A stretch of 64,000 bases of DNA from Alistipes senegalensis (GTDB taxonomy: Bacteria > Pseudomonadota > Gammaproteobacteria > Burkholderiales > Burkholderiaceae_D): contig JAMPER010000001.1 in the NCBI GenBank assembly GCA_023664945.1, positions 1,170,246-1,234,245 on the forward strand. The letters are read 5' to 3'. The notes below the pieces were generated by a model. The model saw only the letters and a program-made list of their open reading frames with translations. It did no database searches and was not told the origin of the DNA. Of this stretch, positions 43,334 to 52,054 are shown in pieces (within the stretch, counting starts at the first letter, position 1; each line of letters starts with the position of its first letter). Position numbers and translations under genes: made by a program.

Positions 43334-44296
43334 CTAGCCGTCCCTGAAACGGGATAACTGCCAAAGAAAAACCGGCACGCCAATCAAGGCCATCACCGCA
43401 CCCACCGGCAGCTGGCGCGGCGAGACAACCGTACGCGCCACCGTATCAGCCAAAACCAGAAAAATACCGCCGGAAAACAGGGAAGCCGGCAGCAGCAAAC
43501 GATGATCCGGCCCAAACAGCCTGCGGCAAAAATGCGGCACCACCAGGCCGACAAAACCCAGATTACCGGCATTGGCAACCGCACAAGCCGTCAGGAGCGC
43601 GCCCCCGCCAAAAAGAAAACGCCTCACGCTGCCCACATTCACCCCCAGCGCCGCGGCTTCCCCGGCATACAGCGCCAGCAGGTTCACCGAACGCGCCAGC
43701 CTGAGCATACCGGCAAGCACTGCCAGCAAAGCCAAAACAGAAAGCCAGTTCAGGCGCGCCCCTTCGAGGTCGCCCACCAGCCAGAAAACCATCCCCCGCA
43801 AATAGCCGTCAGGCGCAACCGAAAGCAAAAGCGTCACCAGCGCCCCGCAGCCAAAAGCCACAATCACGCCCGTCAGCAAAAGCCGCGCCATGCCGCCTGC
43901 TTCCGCTTCCCCTCCCCACTCCCGGCGAACCAGCCAGTAAAGCAGGAAAGCCACGCAAACCGCACCGCAAAAAGCAGCCGCATCCGCCATCCAGGCCGCA
44001 CCGCCCAACAACAGCGCCAGCAGCACCCCCACAGAAGCGCCGCCTGAAACACCCAGCACATAAGGGTCTGCCAGCGGATTCCGCAGCAACGCCTGCATCA
44101 TCACACCGGCCAGGGCCAGCGAAGCCCCCGTCAAAAAAGCCGCGGCAACCCGCTGCAAGCGAAGCTGGAGTATCGCCGCTGTTAAAGAAAACGGCTCCCC
44201 GCGCAGGCATTCGGCAAAGGCGGCAGGCAAGGCATCCCACGCCACGCCGGCCGGCCCGGCCAGGCAGGAAAGCAGCACACACAGAACAGCCAGCAA
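43334..44296 (-). CDS. btuC: Cobalamin ABC transporter permease BtuC
   Basis: 320 residues with about nine to ten membrane helices. RNPLADPYVLGVSGGASVG and NLGFVGLVVPHFCRRLFGPDHR are hallmarks of FecCD-type permeases. The start is uncertain: no in-frame ATG precedes the first helix. The listed start is TTG 44296, which lies inside the first hydrophobic segment. The frame stays open upstream, and a CTG at 44369-44371 with GGGG six nt before it would restore the full first helix. btuB ends just upstream at 44397. Confidence 0.88.
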   Translation of the reverse strand: MLAVLCVLLSCLAGPAGVAWDALPAAFAECLRGEPFSLTAAILQLRLQRVAAAFLTGASLALAGVMMQALLRNPLADPYVLGVSGGASVGVLLALLLGGAAWMADAAAFCGAVCVAFLLYWLVRREWGGEAEAGGMARLLLTGVIVAFGCGALVTLLLSVAPDGYLRGMVFWLVGDLEGARLNWLSVLALLAVLAGMLRLARSVNLLALYAGEAAALGVNVGSVRRFLFGGGALLTACAVANAGNLGFVGLVVPHFCRRLFGPDHRLLLPASLFSGGIFLVLADTVARTVVSPRQLPVGAVMALIGVPVFLWQLSRFRDG

Positions 44297-44396
44297 TGCC
44301 AGCCCCAGCCATACACCGGCATATCCGCACCGCCGCAGCGCACCCTTCTCCTGTTTCCCCGCCTGCTCCAGCCTTATCCCCTTTTTACAATTGACA

Positions 44397-46256
44397 CTAC
44401 ATCTTCCAGTTTATGCCTGCAAAAACCCCGCGATCCGGCATATCGTAGCCATAGGTCGTCTGGTAATCCTTGTCAAACAGGTTTTCAATGCGGGCAAAAA
44501 CCGAAAACTCCTTGCTGACCTGGTAACGCGCATTCACGTTGAACACCGCATACGAAGGCAAGCGTCCATATGAATCCGGGCGATGCTCCTCATAGTGCAT
44601 GTCTCCCCCCACAAACCAGGCCCCCAGCGTCTTGGAAACATCCAGCGAAGCCGTCTTCTTCGCCCGGCGGTAAAGCTGCTTGCCGGTATCGCGGTTTTCC
44701 GGATCCTGGAGCGTCAGGCTGCCCCGGATATCCAGCCCGGCCAGCCGGGTTGACCCATTCAGCTCAAACCCCTTGTTCTTGACCCGGCCCACATTGAAAT
44801 ACTGCCCGGTATAATAACCCGTCTGGACATAATCAATCATATCGCGGGTATGCGTGTCAAAAAAGATCGCGCGCACCAGCGTACTCCCGCTGGCATACTG
44901 CAAACCGGCTTCATAAGAACGGGACTTTTCCGCTTCCAGCGACCGGTTTCCGTAAAAGGGTTCATAAACCTGATACAACGTCGGCGCCAGGAAAGCCGTG
45001 GAAGCGCTGGCAACCAGCTTTAAGGAAGAAGTCAGGTCATAACCATATCCCAGGTAGCCGGTCGTATCCGAGCCGGATTCCTCCACATGGTCATACCGCG
45101 CATTTACCTGAAGCGAATGGTCTCCCATCCGGCCATTTACCCCGGCATACAAGCTGTGGTTCGTCCGGGAAACCTTGGCAGGCGCGCCAATATTCGCCTT
45201 CTCCCTCGCCACATCCACACCGGCAGTGGCTATCCAGTCAGGCGAAAGCGCCAGCTGGTTCTGCCATTGCGCCAGAAAAGCATAGCTCTTGAATCGGCTG
45301 GCATAATCAGAGTAACCGCCTTTTGAATAAGCTTTCCGCTCTATCTCGGTCTGTGAGAGCGTCACCGTCGAATCCCAATCGGCAGTAAACCGGTTCTTGC
45401 TGAAAACCGCTGCCGTCCATTCCCTCGACGTACCATAGTCACGCTGATCAGGCGAGCCGAAGCCCCCCCCGTCATAGTCATACTTGGCATCAAAGGCATA
45501 CAGCCTTGCGCCAAATTCATTGCCCGGCCCCCATTCACGGGAAATCGCGGCATTGATACTCACATCGCGCGTGCCATCGTCATCCGTGTTTTCATTCGGA
45601 TACTGGTGCCGGTTCATCGCTGAATAACCATCCGTTTTCAGGCGCGTCACACCCAGCATGTACTTGATTTCCTCCTGCCTGCCGGAAAAACTGGCGCCAA
45701 GCCGGGTCGTATTGTCTGTCCCTGCCTCCGCCGTCAGGCTGACGCCAGGCTTGCCATCCCCCTGCTTGGTGAAAATCTGGATCACACCGCCTATCGCGCC
45801 GGAACCGTAAATAGCGGAAACATTGCCCCGCACCACCTCAATCCGTTCAATCTGCTCGGGCAAAATATGCTGGAGCTCAACAGGCGAACCGATTCCCGCT
45901 GAATCGCGCAGCGGCACACCATCCAGCAAAATCAACACCTGGTTGGCATTGGCGCCCCGCATGAAAACCGAAGTCTGCTGGCCAGCCCCGCCGCTCCGCG
46001 TAATATTGATACCCGCCTCGCTTTGCAGCAATTCAGGCACATCTGCCGCCTGCCGGTTTTTGATCATCTCCCGCGTAATCACCGTGGTGGATGGAAGCGC
46101 TTCCTTCTGGGACTGGGCAATACGCGAAGCCGTCACCACAACAGGAATCAAATCTGCCTCATCAGAAGCAGATTGCGCCAGCGCAGGCATGGCAAAACAG
46201 GCAACAAGGGAACAAAAAAGACGCGCCGGCTTCGATACCGGCAAAGATGAAAACAT
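44397..46256 (-). CDS. btuB: TonB-dependent vitamin B12 receptor BtuB
   Basis: 619-residue outer-membrane receptor. Signal peptide about 1-27. A TonB-box-like LIPVVVTASR is followed by the plug domain (DVPELLQSEAGINITRSGG...) and a 22-strand barrel; the last residues GINWKM end in a hydrophobic pattern rather than the usual terminal Phe. The preceding cobalamin riboswitch and the btuCDF genes identify the substrate as a corrinoid. GAGGAG precedes the ATG. First gene of the operon. Confidence 0.93.
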   Translation of the reverse strand: MFSSLPVSKPARLFCSLVACFAMPALAQSASDEADLIPVVVTASRIAQSQKEALPSTTVITREMIKNRQAADVPELLQSEAGINITRSGGAGQQTSVFMRGANANQVLILLDGVPLRDSAGIGSPVELQHILPEQIERIEVVRGNVSAIYGSGAIGGVIQIFTKQGDGKPGVSLTAEAGTDNTTRLGASFSGRQEEIKYMLGVTRLKTDGYSAMNRHQYPNENTDDDGTRDVSINAAISREWGPGNEFGARLYAFDAKYDYDGGGFGSPDQRDYGTSREWTAAVFSKNRFTADWDSTVTLSQTEIERKAYSKGGYSDYASRFKSYAFLAQWQNQLALSPDWIATAGVDVAREKANIGAPAKVSRTNHSLYAGVNGRMGDHSLQVNARYDHVEESGSDTTGYLGYGYDLTSSLKLVASASTAFLAPTLYQVYEPFYGNRSLEAEKSRSYEAGLQYASGSTLVRAIFFDTHTRDMIDYVQTGYYTGQYFNVGRVKNKGFELNGSTRLAGLDIRGSLTLQDPENRDTGKQLYRRAKKTASLDVSKTLGAWFVGGDMHYEEHRPDSYGRLPSYAVFNVNARYQVSKEFSVFARIENLFDKDYQTTYGYDMPDRGVFAGINWKM

Positions 46257-46384
46257 AAAGACACTCCTCGGAAATGCGATGCCTGCGTCCCCGCAGGCTT
46301 CATTTAACCAACGTGAGGAACTGCCCTGATACGAAAAACAAATCCCCTGTGCAAAGAGAAAAGGCTTCCGGAACCGCCCGTTCC

Positions 46385-46578
46385 TGTCACGTCACCTGCA
46401 TCTGGCCGGTATCCGGGCTGCAAGTCTTCCACAAAAAAACAAAAGGAAAATCTGTCCTGCCTTCCCATGCAAAACCGCACAGTGGCGTAATAGGACAAAC
46501 CGTCAAAGACACTTGCTTACCGTTGCGGGGGCAGCACACGTTGGCCGGAAAATCCGGCTCCGTGTTTCCCGTTTAACC
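46385..46578 (-). promoter_or_regulatory. Cobalamin riboswitch
   Basis: Conserved aptamer segments in order on the minus strand: GGGAA near 46566-46571, GCTGCCCCCGCAACGGTAAG (46535-46516), GCCACTG (46485-46479), GGGAAGGC (46465-46458), and the B12 box GCAGCCCGGATACCGGCC (46421-46404). Spacing is that of the adenosylcobalamin riboswitch. Downstream are GGAAC-GGGCG-GTTCC (46384-46370) and a 7-bp hairpin GCCTGCG-GGGA-CGCAGGC (46298-46281) about 13 nt before the btuB Shine-Dalgarno, either of which may act in the expression platform. High B12 should repress the operon. Exact ends are approximate. Confidence 0.93.
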
Positions 46579-46615
46579 GCGAATCAAACACATCCGCGAG
46601 CACCAGAGCGACCGG

Positions 46616-46644
46616 AGTATAAAAGAAAGGCCGGTAAAAAGCAA
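46616..46644 (-). promoter_or_regulatory. Predicted promoter of the btu operon
   Basis: Minus strand TTGCTT (46644-46639), 17 nt, TATACT (46621-46616). It would start the transcript near 46609, about 35 nt before the first aptamer segment, giving a leader of roughly 350 nt. The divergent hydrolase gene starts at 46732. Confidence 0.65.
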
Positions 46645-46731
46645 CAGGAATCAACACAGCCTTCCGGAAAACAACCACGCTGCCAGGAGTAAAATAAGCC
46701 CATAAAATACCTTTACCCGGCATATTTGCAT

Positions 46732-47658
46732 ATGCGCTTTACCAATCCGGACAGCACTTTTTCCCATCCCGGCCTTGCCCGCACCCTGCAATGGATGCTG
46801 GGCCTGCACAGGGAAAAGCGCCCGAAATCTCCTGCTTCCGGCGTGCCGGTTCCCTTTGTTCATAATGACGGCAGCCTGCTGAAAAAAGGCGGGGATACGC
46901 TGACCTGGATAGGGCATGCCTCCTTTCTTGTCCAGCTTGCCGGGAAAAACATCCTGATTGACCCGGTGCTTTCGCCCAAAATAGGGTGGATAAAAAGAAA
47001 CTGCCCGCCAGGCCTGGCATGGCCCGCCCTGCCAAAAATCGATCTGGTGCTCATCACGCACAACCACCGCGACCACATGGATGAACCCACCCTGAAAAAA
47101 CTGGGGCACGAGCCGCTCTATATCGTTCCCCTGGGTCTGGGCTCCTGGTTCGCCCGGCGCGGCTTTGTGCGCGTAAGAGAAACCCGGTGGTGGCAACAAG
47201 AAGAAATTGCCGGCATCACCATCACCTTCGTGCCAGCCCAACACTGGAGCCGCCGCAGCCTGATGGACGGCAATACCAGCTGGTGGGGAGGGTTTGTGCT
47301 GGAAAAAGACGGCCTGCGCCTCTATCACGCCGGCGATACCGGATGGTTCAACGGCTTTGCCGAAATCGGCCGGCGTATTGGCCCCCTCCATGCCGCCCTG
47401 CTACCCATCGGCGCTTATGCGCCGCGCTGGTTCATGAGCCCCCAGCATATCAACCCGGAAGAAGCCGTCGCCGCCATGCGCCAGCTCGGCGCAAAACACC
47501 TTGTCCCCATGCACTGGGGAACATTCAAACTGTCAGACGAACCGCTGGATGAGCCGCTGCAATATCTGCAATCTATCTGGGAAAGAGAAAACCTGCCTGA
47601 TGCCTCGCTAAAACAAGCCGCCATTGGGCAAACCCTGCGGCTGGATCACTTCATCTGA
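46732..47658 (+). CDS. Metallo-beta-lactamase-fold hydrolase, NAPE-PLD-like
   Basis: 308 residues. The metal motif HxHxDH appears as THNHRDHMD, with later ligands in PAQHWSRR, AGDTGW and PMHWGTF. The surrounding pattern (LTWIGHASFLVQLAGKNILIDPVLS) is typical of the NAPE-phospholipase-D/UlaG-like branch. Bacterial members are poorly characterised and the substrate is unknown. ATG 46732 is preferred to TTG 46726. Divergent from the btu operon, sharing its upstream region. Confidence 0.85.
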   Translation: MRFTNPDSTFSHPGLARTLQWMLGLHREKRPKSPASGVPVPFVHNDGSLLKKGGDTLTWIGHASFLVQLAGKNILIDPVLSPKIGWIKRNCPPGLAWPALPKIDLVLITHNHRDHMDEPTLKKLGHEPLYIVPLGLGSWFARRGFVRVRETRWWQQEEIAGITITFVPAQHWSRRSLMDGNTSWWGGFVLEKDGLRLYHAGDTGWFNGFAEIGRRIGPLHAALLPIGAYAPRWFMSPQHINPEEAVAAMRQLGAKHLVPMHWGTFKLSDEPLDEPLQYLQSIWERENLPDASLKQAAIGQTLRLDHFI

Positions 47659-47681
47659 CTTCTTTCTGCGCCCTTACCCGG

Positions 47682-47721
47682 GCAAAACAAAAAGGAATGC
47701 CGCCTTGCCGGGACATTCCTT
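47682..47721 (-). terminator. Terminator of the KGG-repeat gene
   Basis: On the minus strand AAGGAATG and CATTCCTT (47721-47692) enclose a GC-rich loop with an internal CCGG/CCGG-type pairing, followed by TTTTTGTTTT. It lies between convergent genes and could also slow the hydrolase transcript. Confidence 0.7.
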
Positions 47722-47774
47722 ATCACAACGCCGGTTTCCCGGTTCAGGAAAAAATGTTGCGTCTCCTGTCAACG

Positions 47775-48050
47775 CTATCCGTTTTTCCGGGATTTTCCCG
47801 AACGGCTGTTCTCGCCGCCCTTGCGTCCAATAGCGGCCATATGGGCGCGGTTCTGGCTGACAGCCGTCCCTCCCTTCTGGCCTGCAAGGCGCGCTTCTTC
47901 AGAAGTAAACACATGGGCCTTCCCCTGTGCATGGGCGGCACGTCCGCCCATACTGGAAATTTCCCGTTGTCTTTCCTTGGACATAGCGGCAAACCCGCGT
48001 TTTGCCGGCGTCTTGCTTGCGTTTGCCTGACTTCTTGATTCTGAACGCAT
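47775..48050 (-). CDS. KGG-repeat stress-induced protein
   Basis: 91 residues, hydrophilic and basic. It has the glycine-containing repeats of the KGG/Con-10/YciG-like group: REISSMGGRAAHAQG, EARLAGQKGGTAV and MAAIGRKGGE. Such proteins are linked to stress or stationary phase, with no defined activity. The ATG at 48050 has AAGGGG seven nt upstream, while the ATG at 48056 would sit on top of it. The Crp/Fnr-type gene lies 514 nt away, divergent. Confidence 0.85.
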   Translation of the reverse strand: MRSESRSQANASKTPAKRGFAAMSKERQREISSMGGRAAHAQGKAHVFTSEEARLAGQKGGTAVSQNRAHMAAIGRKGGENSRSGKSRKNG

Positions 48051-48564
48051 AGTCATTCCCCTTTTTACATAATGCAGTCCTTCACGGATTCCTTTTCCCG
48101 AAAAGAGACAGCCAGGTTAAAAACACTTTCAAAACCACGTCAACTTGGAGAAAGGGCTGCATGAAAAGTTCCTGGCGAAAAACCGGCGCTTTCCCGGCAC
48201 GGGATGAAAAACGCTTCCGCCAAATTGAATCCGTTGCATCAGGGAGGTGTAAAAAGTATTCGGTTTCACTTAATCCATCCCTTTTACCGGGGAAAATACC
48301 GTCATAACCGAAAACATTTCCGTTCTTTTACAGATGATTCAGAATAAATTTGATTTACTTCAAAATCCGTCCTGCTGATAAAAAGCATATTGATACCATT
48401 AAGAATTTTCCTACAGACTTTTTGTTTTTTTCCTACAAGCATATTCAGCCAATGCCGATATCAACCCATTGTAAAAATTGACATAATTCAAACCGTCATG
48501 ATTCCTGGAGTTTTGGAACAAATGGTCATGAAACCTGTTAATTCAATAAACTGGAGGATGTGAA
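48051..48564. promoter_or_regulatory. Non-coding region with two TTGA-N6-TCAA dyads before the FNR-type gene
   Basis: No gene supported in these 514 nt. Two dyads match the FNR/CRP-family core: TTGATTTACTTCAA (48350-48363) and TTGACATAATTCAA (48478-48491). The second also contains a TTGACA that may serve as a -35. The downstream product has FNR-type recognition residues (E220, S223, R224), so autoregulation is plausible. The middle of the region is AT-rich with no other clear motif. Confidence 0.5.
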
Positions 48565-49461
48565 ATGATGCTTTCAAAAAAATCAAATGAGATCTCTGCC
48601 AATCTGTTAAAATCCGTCTCCCTGGAAGCAGGCAGACAAAAAAACGGAAAACTGTGGTCCAACCTGAAAGAAATCTGCGACCTGCTTCACATCCAGCTTA
48701 CCCCCAACTCTTCAATAATCAGCGAAGAAACGCTTTTCCAGCACGTCCAGTTCAAAACTGGGCAGCGGATTCATATGATCGGCCAGCCGTTTGAAATGCT
48801 CTATGTTGTTAATTCCGGTTTTCTGAAAACCGTGCTGATTGATGAACTGGGTAATGAACAGATTCTCAGCTTCCCCATGAAATCCGATCTGCTTGGCGTG
48901 GACGGCATCCATTCAAAATACTATCCTTCCGAAGCCGTAGCGCTTTCCGCCTGCGACCTGATACTGATCCCCTTCAAAAAACTCGCCGCCCTGATCCGTA
49001 CCTATCCCGAACTGGAACAAGCCATGTACAGCGTCATGAGCCGCGAGCTGGTTCGCGAACAAAGCATGATCTCCATGCTGGGTTCATTAAGCGCAGAAGG
49101 CCGGGTTGCCCGTTTCCTGGTATCGCTTTCAGACCGGTTTGCCCAAATGGGATACTCCAACCGCATTTTCAACCTGCGCATGACCCGGCATGAAATCGGC
49201 AGCTACATCGGGCTGACGCTGGAGACCGTCAGCCGGACACTCTCCGCCCTCCATGATATCGGCTGGATCAGTGTTGACCAGAAAACCATCGAAATCAAGG
49301 ATATCCAGGCCCTGCGCAACCTGAGGCGGCTGCCTGGCGCAAGACGCGCCCGTGACAAAAACCGGATAGCCACAGAGGAAAACACCGCGCTTCCTGCCAT
49401 CCATCCCGGCAGCCTGCCAAAAGCAGGTTACCCCTCAGGCAGCCTGCGCCAGACAGCCTGA
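48565..49461 (+). CDS. Crp/Fnr-family regulator with reduced cysteine set
   Basis: 298 residues. A cNMP-binding-like beta roll (about 55-150), a dimerisation helix, and a C-terminal HTH with TRHEIGSYIGLTLETVSRTL, where E220, S223 and R224 are the FNR-type TTGAT-reading residues. In FNR the N-terminal cluster ligands are CxxCx5C; here the same positions are K29, S32 and C38, and the fourth ligand position falls on Ile133 with a Cys three residues earlier (C130). A 4Fe-4S cluster of the FNR kind is therefore unlikely. A C-terminal tail of about 45 residues is basic and extra. GGAGG precedes the ATG. Confidence 0.9.
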   Translation: MMLSKKSNEISANLLKSVSLEAGRQKNGKLWSNLKEICDLLHIQLTPNSSIISEETLFQHVQFKTGQRIHMIGQPFEMLYVVNSGFLKTVLIDELGNEQILSFPMKSDLLGVDGIHSKYYPSEAVALSACDLILIPFKKLAALIRTYPELEQAMYSVMSRELVREQSMISMLGSLSAEGRVARFLVSLSDRFAQMGYSNRIFNLRMTRHEIGSYIGLTLETVSRTLSALHDIGWISVDQKTIEIKDIQALRNLRRLPGARRARDKNRIATEENTALPAIHPGSLPKAGYPSGSLRQTA

Positions 49462-49481
49462 TACCGCAGCAAGGCAAAAAC

Positions 49482-49510
49482 AAAAGGGAGAGGTTGCCTC
49501 TCCCTTTTTT
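49482..49510. terminator. Bidirectional terminator between the FNR-type gene and cpoB
   Basis: AAAAGGGAGAGG, a 3-nt TTG loop and CCTCTCCCTTTT form a perfect 12-bp stem. T-runs follow on both strands (TTTTTT on plus, TTTTGTTTTT on minus). It lies 20 nt after the regulator and 16 nt after cpoB. Confidence 0.9.
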
Positions 49511-49525
49511 GGGTTTTACCACAGC

Positions 49526-50242
49526 TTACTGCATCGTCTTCAGGCGTTCTCCGGCCTCGGCTGCCGCTTCCGAATCCGGATATTTTTCCATCAGGGTACG
49601 CAGCGTCTTTTTTGCCGCCCAAAGATCCTTCAGCCCAAGATGGCTGCTCGCCATGCTGAGCATTGCTTCCGGCGCTTTCGCACTTTCCGGATAACGTTTC
49701 ACCAAAACCGCATGGGCAGACAAAGCGCCCTTGTAATCCTTGAGCAGATACAACGCATTGCCAAGCCCATGCTGCGCCAAAACAGCCAGCCCTGATTTGG
49801 GATAACGTTTCAAAAAAGCACTGTATGCAGAAGCCGCTTCCTTGTAATTGCCTGCCTGAAAAGCGGCCTCTGCCTTGTCAAACGCCTTTCTTTCATCAGG
49901 CTGTACCACAGCGCTTTTGCCATCCACCGTCACCTGCTTAGGTTCAAATTGCCCCAGGCGGCCATCCAGGTCCAGATAAAAATCCTTCTGTTTTTGCTGC
50001 AATACAGAAAGCTCGTTCATCAACACTTCAACCTGCCCGTGCAGCCTGTCCACATCCTGCCTTAACGCCTCATTTTGCCGGGAAAGCTCAAGAAGGGCAG
50101 ATTTATCCGCCTTCTCATTCACCTTTGCCCGCAAATCCAGGATAGAACGCCGCGCATCGGCATCCTCAAAGAGCGCTGCCTGTGCCTGCCAGGGAACCAG
50201 GCAGGCAACCGTCAGCGAAAATAATAAACCGGCCGTCTTCAT
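49526..50242 (-). CDS. cpoB: Tol-Pal associated periplasmic coordinator CpoB (YbgF)
   Basis: 238 residues with a signal peptide (1-22, ending AQA). An N-terminal coiled coil (about 45-95) is followed by tandem TPR-like repeats (about 120-235) of YbgF type (AFDKAEAAFQAGNYKEAASAY). CpoB links peptidoglycan synthesis to outer-membrane constriction. Starts 3 nt after pal; last gene of the cluster. Confidence 0.94.
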   Translation of the reverse strand: MKTAGLLFSLTVACLVPWQAQAALFEDADARRSILDLRAKVNEKADKSALLELSRQNEALRQDVDRLHGQVEVLMNELSVLQQKQKDFYLDLDGRLGQFEPKQVTVDGKSAVVQPDERKAFDKAEAAFQAGNYKEAASAYSAFLKRYPKSGLAVLAQHGLGNALYLLKDYKGALSAHAVLVKRYPESAKAPEAMLSMASSHLGLKDLWAAKKTLRTLMEKYPDSEAAAEAGERLKTMQ

Positions 50243-50245
50243 CGC

Positions 50246-50743
50246 TTACTGATAAACAATATCGGCCCGGCGGTTTTCCGCCCAGGCAGCCTCGTCATTC
50301 CCGGCAGCCTTCGGTTTTTCCTTGCCAAACGAAACTGCCTCCATCTGTCTGTCATCCACACCCAGGAGCGACAACACCTTGCGCACAGCCTCCGAGCGCT
50401 TCTGTCCCAGCGCCAGATTATATTCCCGGCCGCCGCGCTCGTCCGTATTGCCCTGAATAAGAATATGGCGATCCCTGTTCTTGTTCAGATAGCGGGCATG
50501 CGCATTCAACAGCGGCTGGTATTCATCCTTGACAGCATAACTGTCAAAATCAAAATAAACACTGCGCTTGGCCAGCTCCCCGTCAGGATCATTCAAGGGA
50601 TCCGTCGAACCGGTATCAACAGTGGAAACCGTCCTTGAATCGGTTTGCGGCTCAATATCCTCGTCCAGCTTGACCGAAGATTCACAGGCTGCCAGAAAAA
50701 CGGCTGCCGAAAAAACAACCAGCAATTTTTTCAGCTTGTCCAT
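50246..50743 (-). CDS. pal: Peptidoglycan-associated lipoprotein Pal
   Basis: 165 residues. The lipobox LAAC (VVFSAAVFLAACESS) marks lipid attachment, and the C-terminal OmpA-like domain has QGNTDERGGREYNLALGQKR for binding diaminopimelate peptidoglycan. The start at 50743 (MDKLKKLL) is preferred: the GGAGG lies 7 nt upstream, whereas the ATG at 50749 is only one nt from it. Confidence 0.97.
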   Translation of the reverse strand: MDKLKKLLVVFSAAVFLAACESSVKLDEDIEPQTDSRTVSTVDTGSTDPLNDPDGELAKRSVYFDFDSYAVKDEYQPLLNAHARYLNKNRDRHILIQGNTDERGGREYNLALGQKRSEAVRKVLSLLGVDDRQMEAVSFGKEKPKAAGNDEAAWAENRRADIVYQ

Positions 50744-50761
50744 ACACATTCCTCCCAAAAA

Positions 50762-52051
50762 TTATTTCATATATGGCCCCCATGCCGGCTCGCGGATATC
50801 GCTGGCCTGCATGGAAATATTCTGCCTGATATGCCCGTCCGTCGAAACAACCGAAAGCACCCCCCGCCTGCCCTTTTCCGTTGCATACATCACATATTTG
50901 CCATTGGGCGCAAAACTGGGGGATTCATCCCGCGAAGTATCAGACAACCGCAGCTCCTGGTTATTGGCCAGATCAAGCAAATATACCTGAAATTTTCCCT
51001 CCCGCCTTGATATATAGGCGAGATGCCGGCCATCCGGCGCAACCCGCGGGCTGATATTGTAGCCGCCGGAGAAAGTCACACGCTGGACATGATCCCCGTT
51101 AATCCCCATCCGGTATATCTGGGGCGAACCGCTCCGGTCACTCGTAAAATAAATAAACTGCCCGTCCGGTGAAAATTGCGGCTCCGTATTGATGGAGCTG
51201 GTTTTGGTCAGCCTGCGCAGCCCCTTGCCATCCGCATTGACCCAATATATTTGTGTCAGGCCGTCGCGTGAAAGCGCCACCGCCAGGGAAGAACCGTCAG
51301 GAGACCAGGCCGGCGCCGAATTGCTCCCCTTGTAATTGGCAACCACCGTCCGTTTCCGCGTGACCAGGTCCTGCACATAAACAACCGGTTTTTTGGCTTC
51401 AAACGAAACATAGGCTATTTTCCTCCCGTCGGGAGACCAGGCGGGGGAAATAACCGGTTCATTGGAACGCAAGGCAACCTGCCGGTTCTCCCCGTCCGCA
51501 TCGGCAACTTCAAGCTGGTAAGCCTTGCCCGATTTGGTGATATAGGCAATACGGGTGGAAAACATCCCCTTTTCCCCTGTCAGCTTCTCATAAATATCAT
51601 CGGCAACCTTATGCACCAAAAGACGCAGCGCCTTGTCTGTCGCCCCCAGCGAAAGGGAAGAAACCTGCTGCCTGGCCGCCACATCATACAAGGCATACCT
51701 GACTTCATAACGGCCGTTTTCAGTCCGTTTGACACTGCCTGTGGCCAGCGCTTCCACCCCCTTTGCCCGCCAGCCCTTGTAATCCACACTGGCATCCTCG
51801 GCAAGCATCTCAGGCGTATCAACAATATTAAACAGGCCGCTTCGCTCCAGATCCGCCCGGATAATGGCCGATACCTTCTGCCCGGCGGCAGATTCCCCCG
51901 GGAATCCGGCAACAGCAACCGGAATCTGCCGTGCGCCCACGCCGGCAATCTCAATGCGCACCGCATCCTGCGCCCATGCCTGCGAAGCCAGCAACAGGAA
52001 AACGCCCCACAGAGAAAAAAAGCGCCGCAAACAGCCTGCCTTCATCTGCAT
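50762..52051 (-). CDS. tolB: Tol-Pal system protein TolB
   Basis: 429 residues with a signal peptide (1-27, ending AWA). An N-terminal alpha/beta domain is followed by a six-bladed beta-propeller of WSPDG-type repeats (PAWSPDGRKIAYVSF, APAWSPDGSSLAVAL, QFSPDGQFIYFTSD). Periplasmic partner of Pal. Starts 3 nt after tolA; AAAGG precedes its ATG. Confidence 0.97.
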   Translation of the reverse strand: MQMKAGCLRRFFSLWGVFLLLASQAWAQDAVRIEIAGVGARQIPVAVAGFPGESAAGQKVSAIIRADLERSGLFNIVDTPEMLAEDASVDYKGWRAKGVEALATGSVKRTENGRYEVRYALYDVAARQQVSSLSLGATDKALRLLVHKVADDIYEKLTGEKGMFSTRIAYITKSGKAYQLEVADADGENRQVALRSNEPVISPAWSPDGRKIAYVSFEAKKPVVYVQDLVTRKRTVVANYKGSNSAPAWSPDGSSLAVALSRDGLTQIYWVNADGKGLRRLTKTSSINTEPQFSPDGQFIYFTSDRSGSPQIYRMGINGDHVQRVTFSGGYNISPRVAPDGRHLAYISRREGKFQVYLLDLANNQELRLSDTSRDESPSFAPNGKYVMYATEKGRRGVLSVVSTDGHIRQNISMQASDIREPAWGPYMK

Positions 52052-52054
52052 AAT

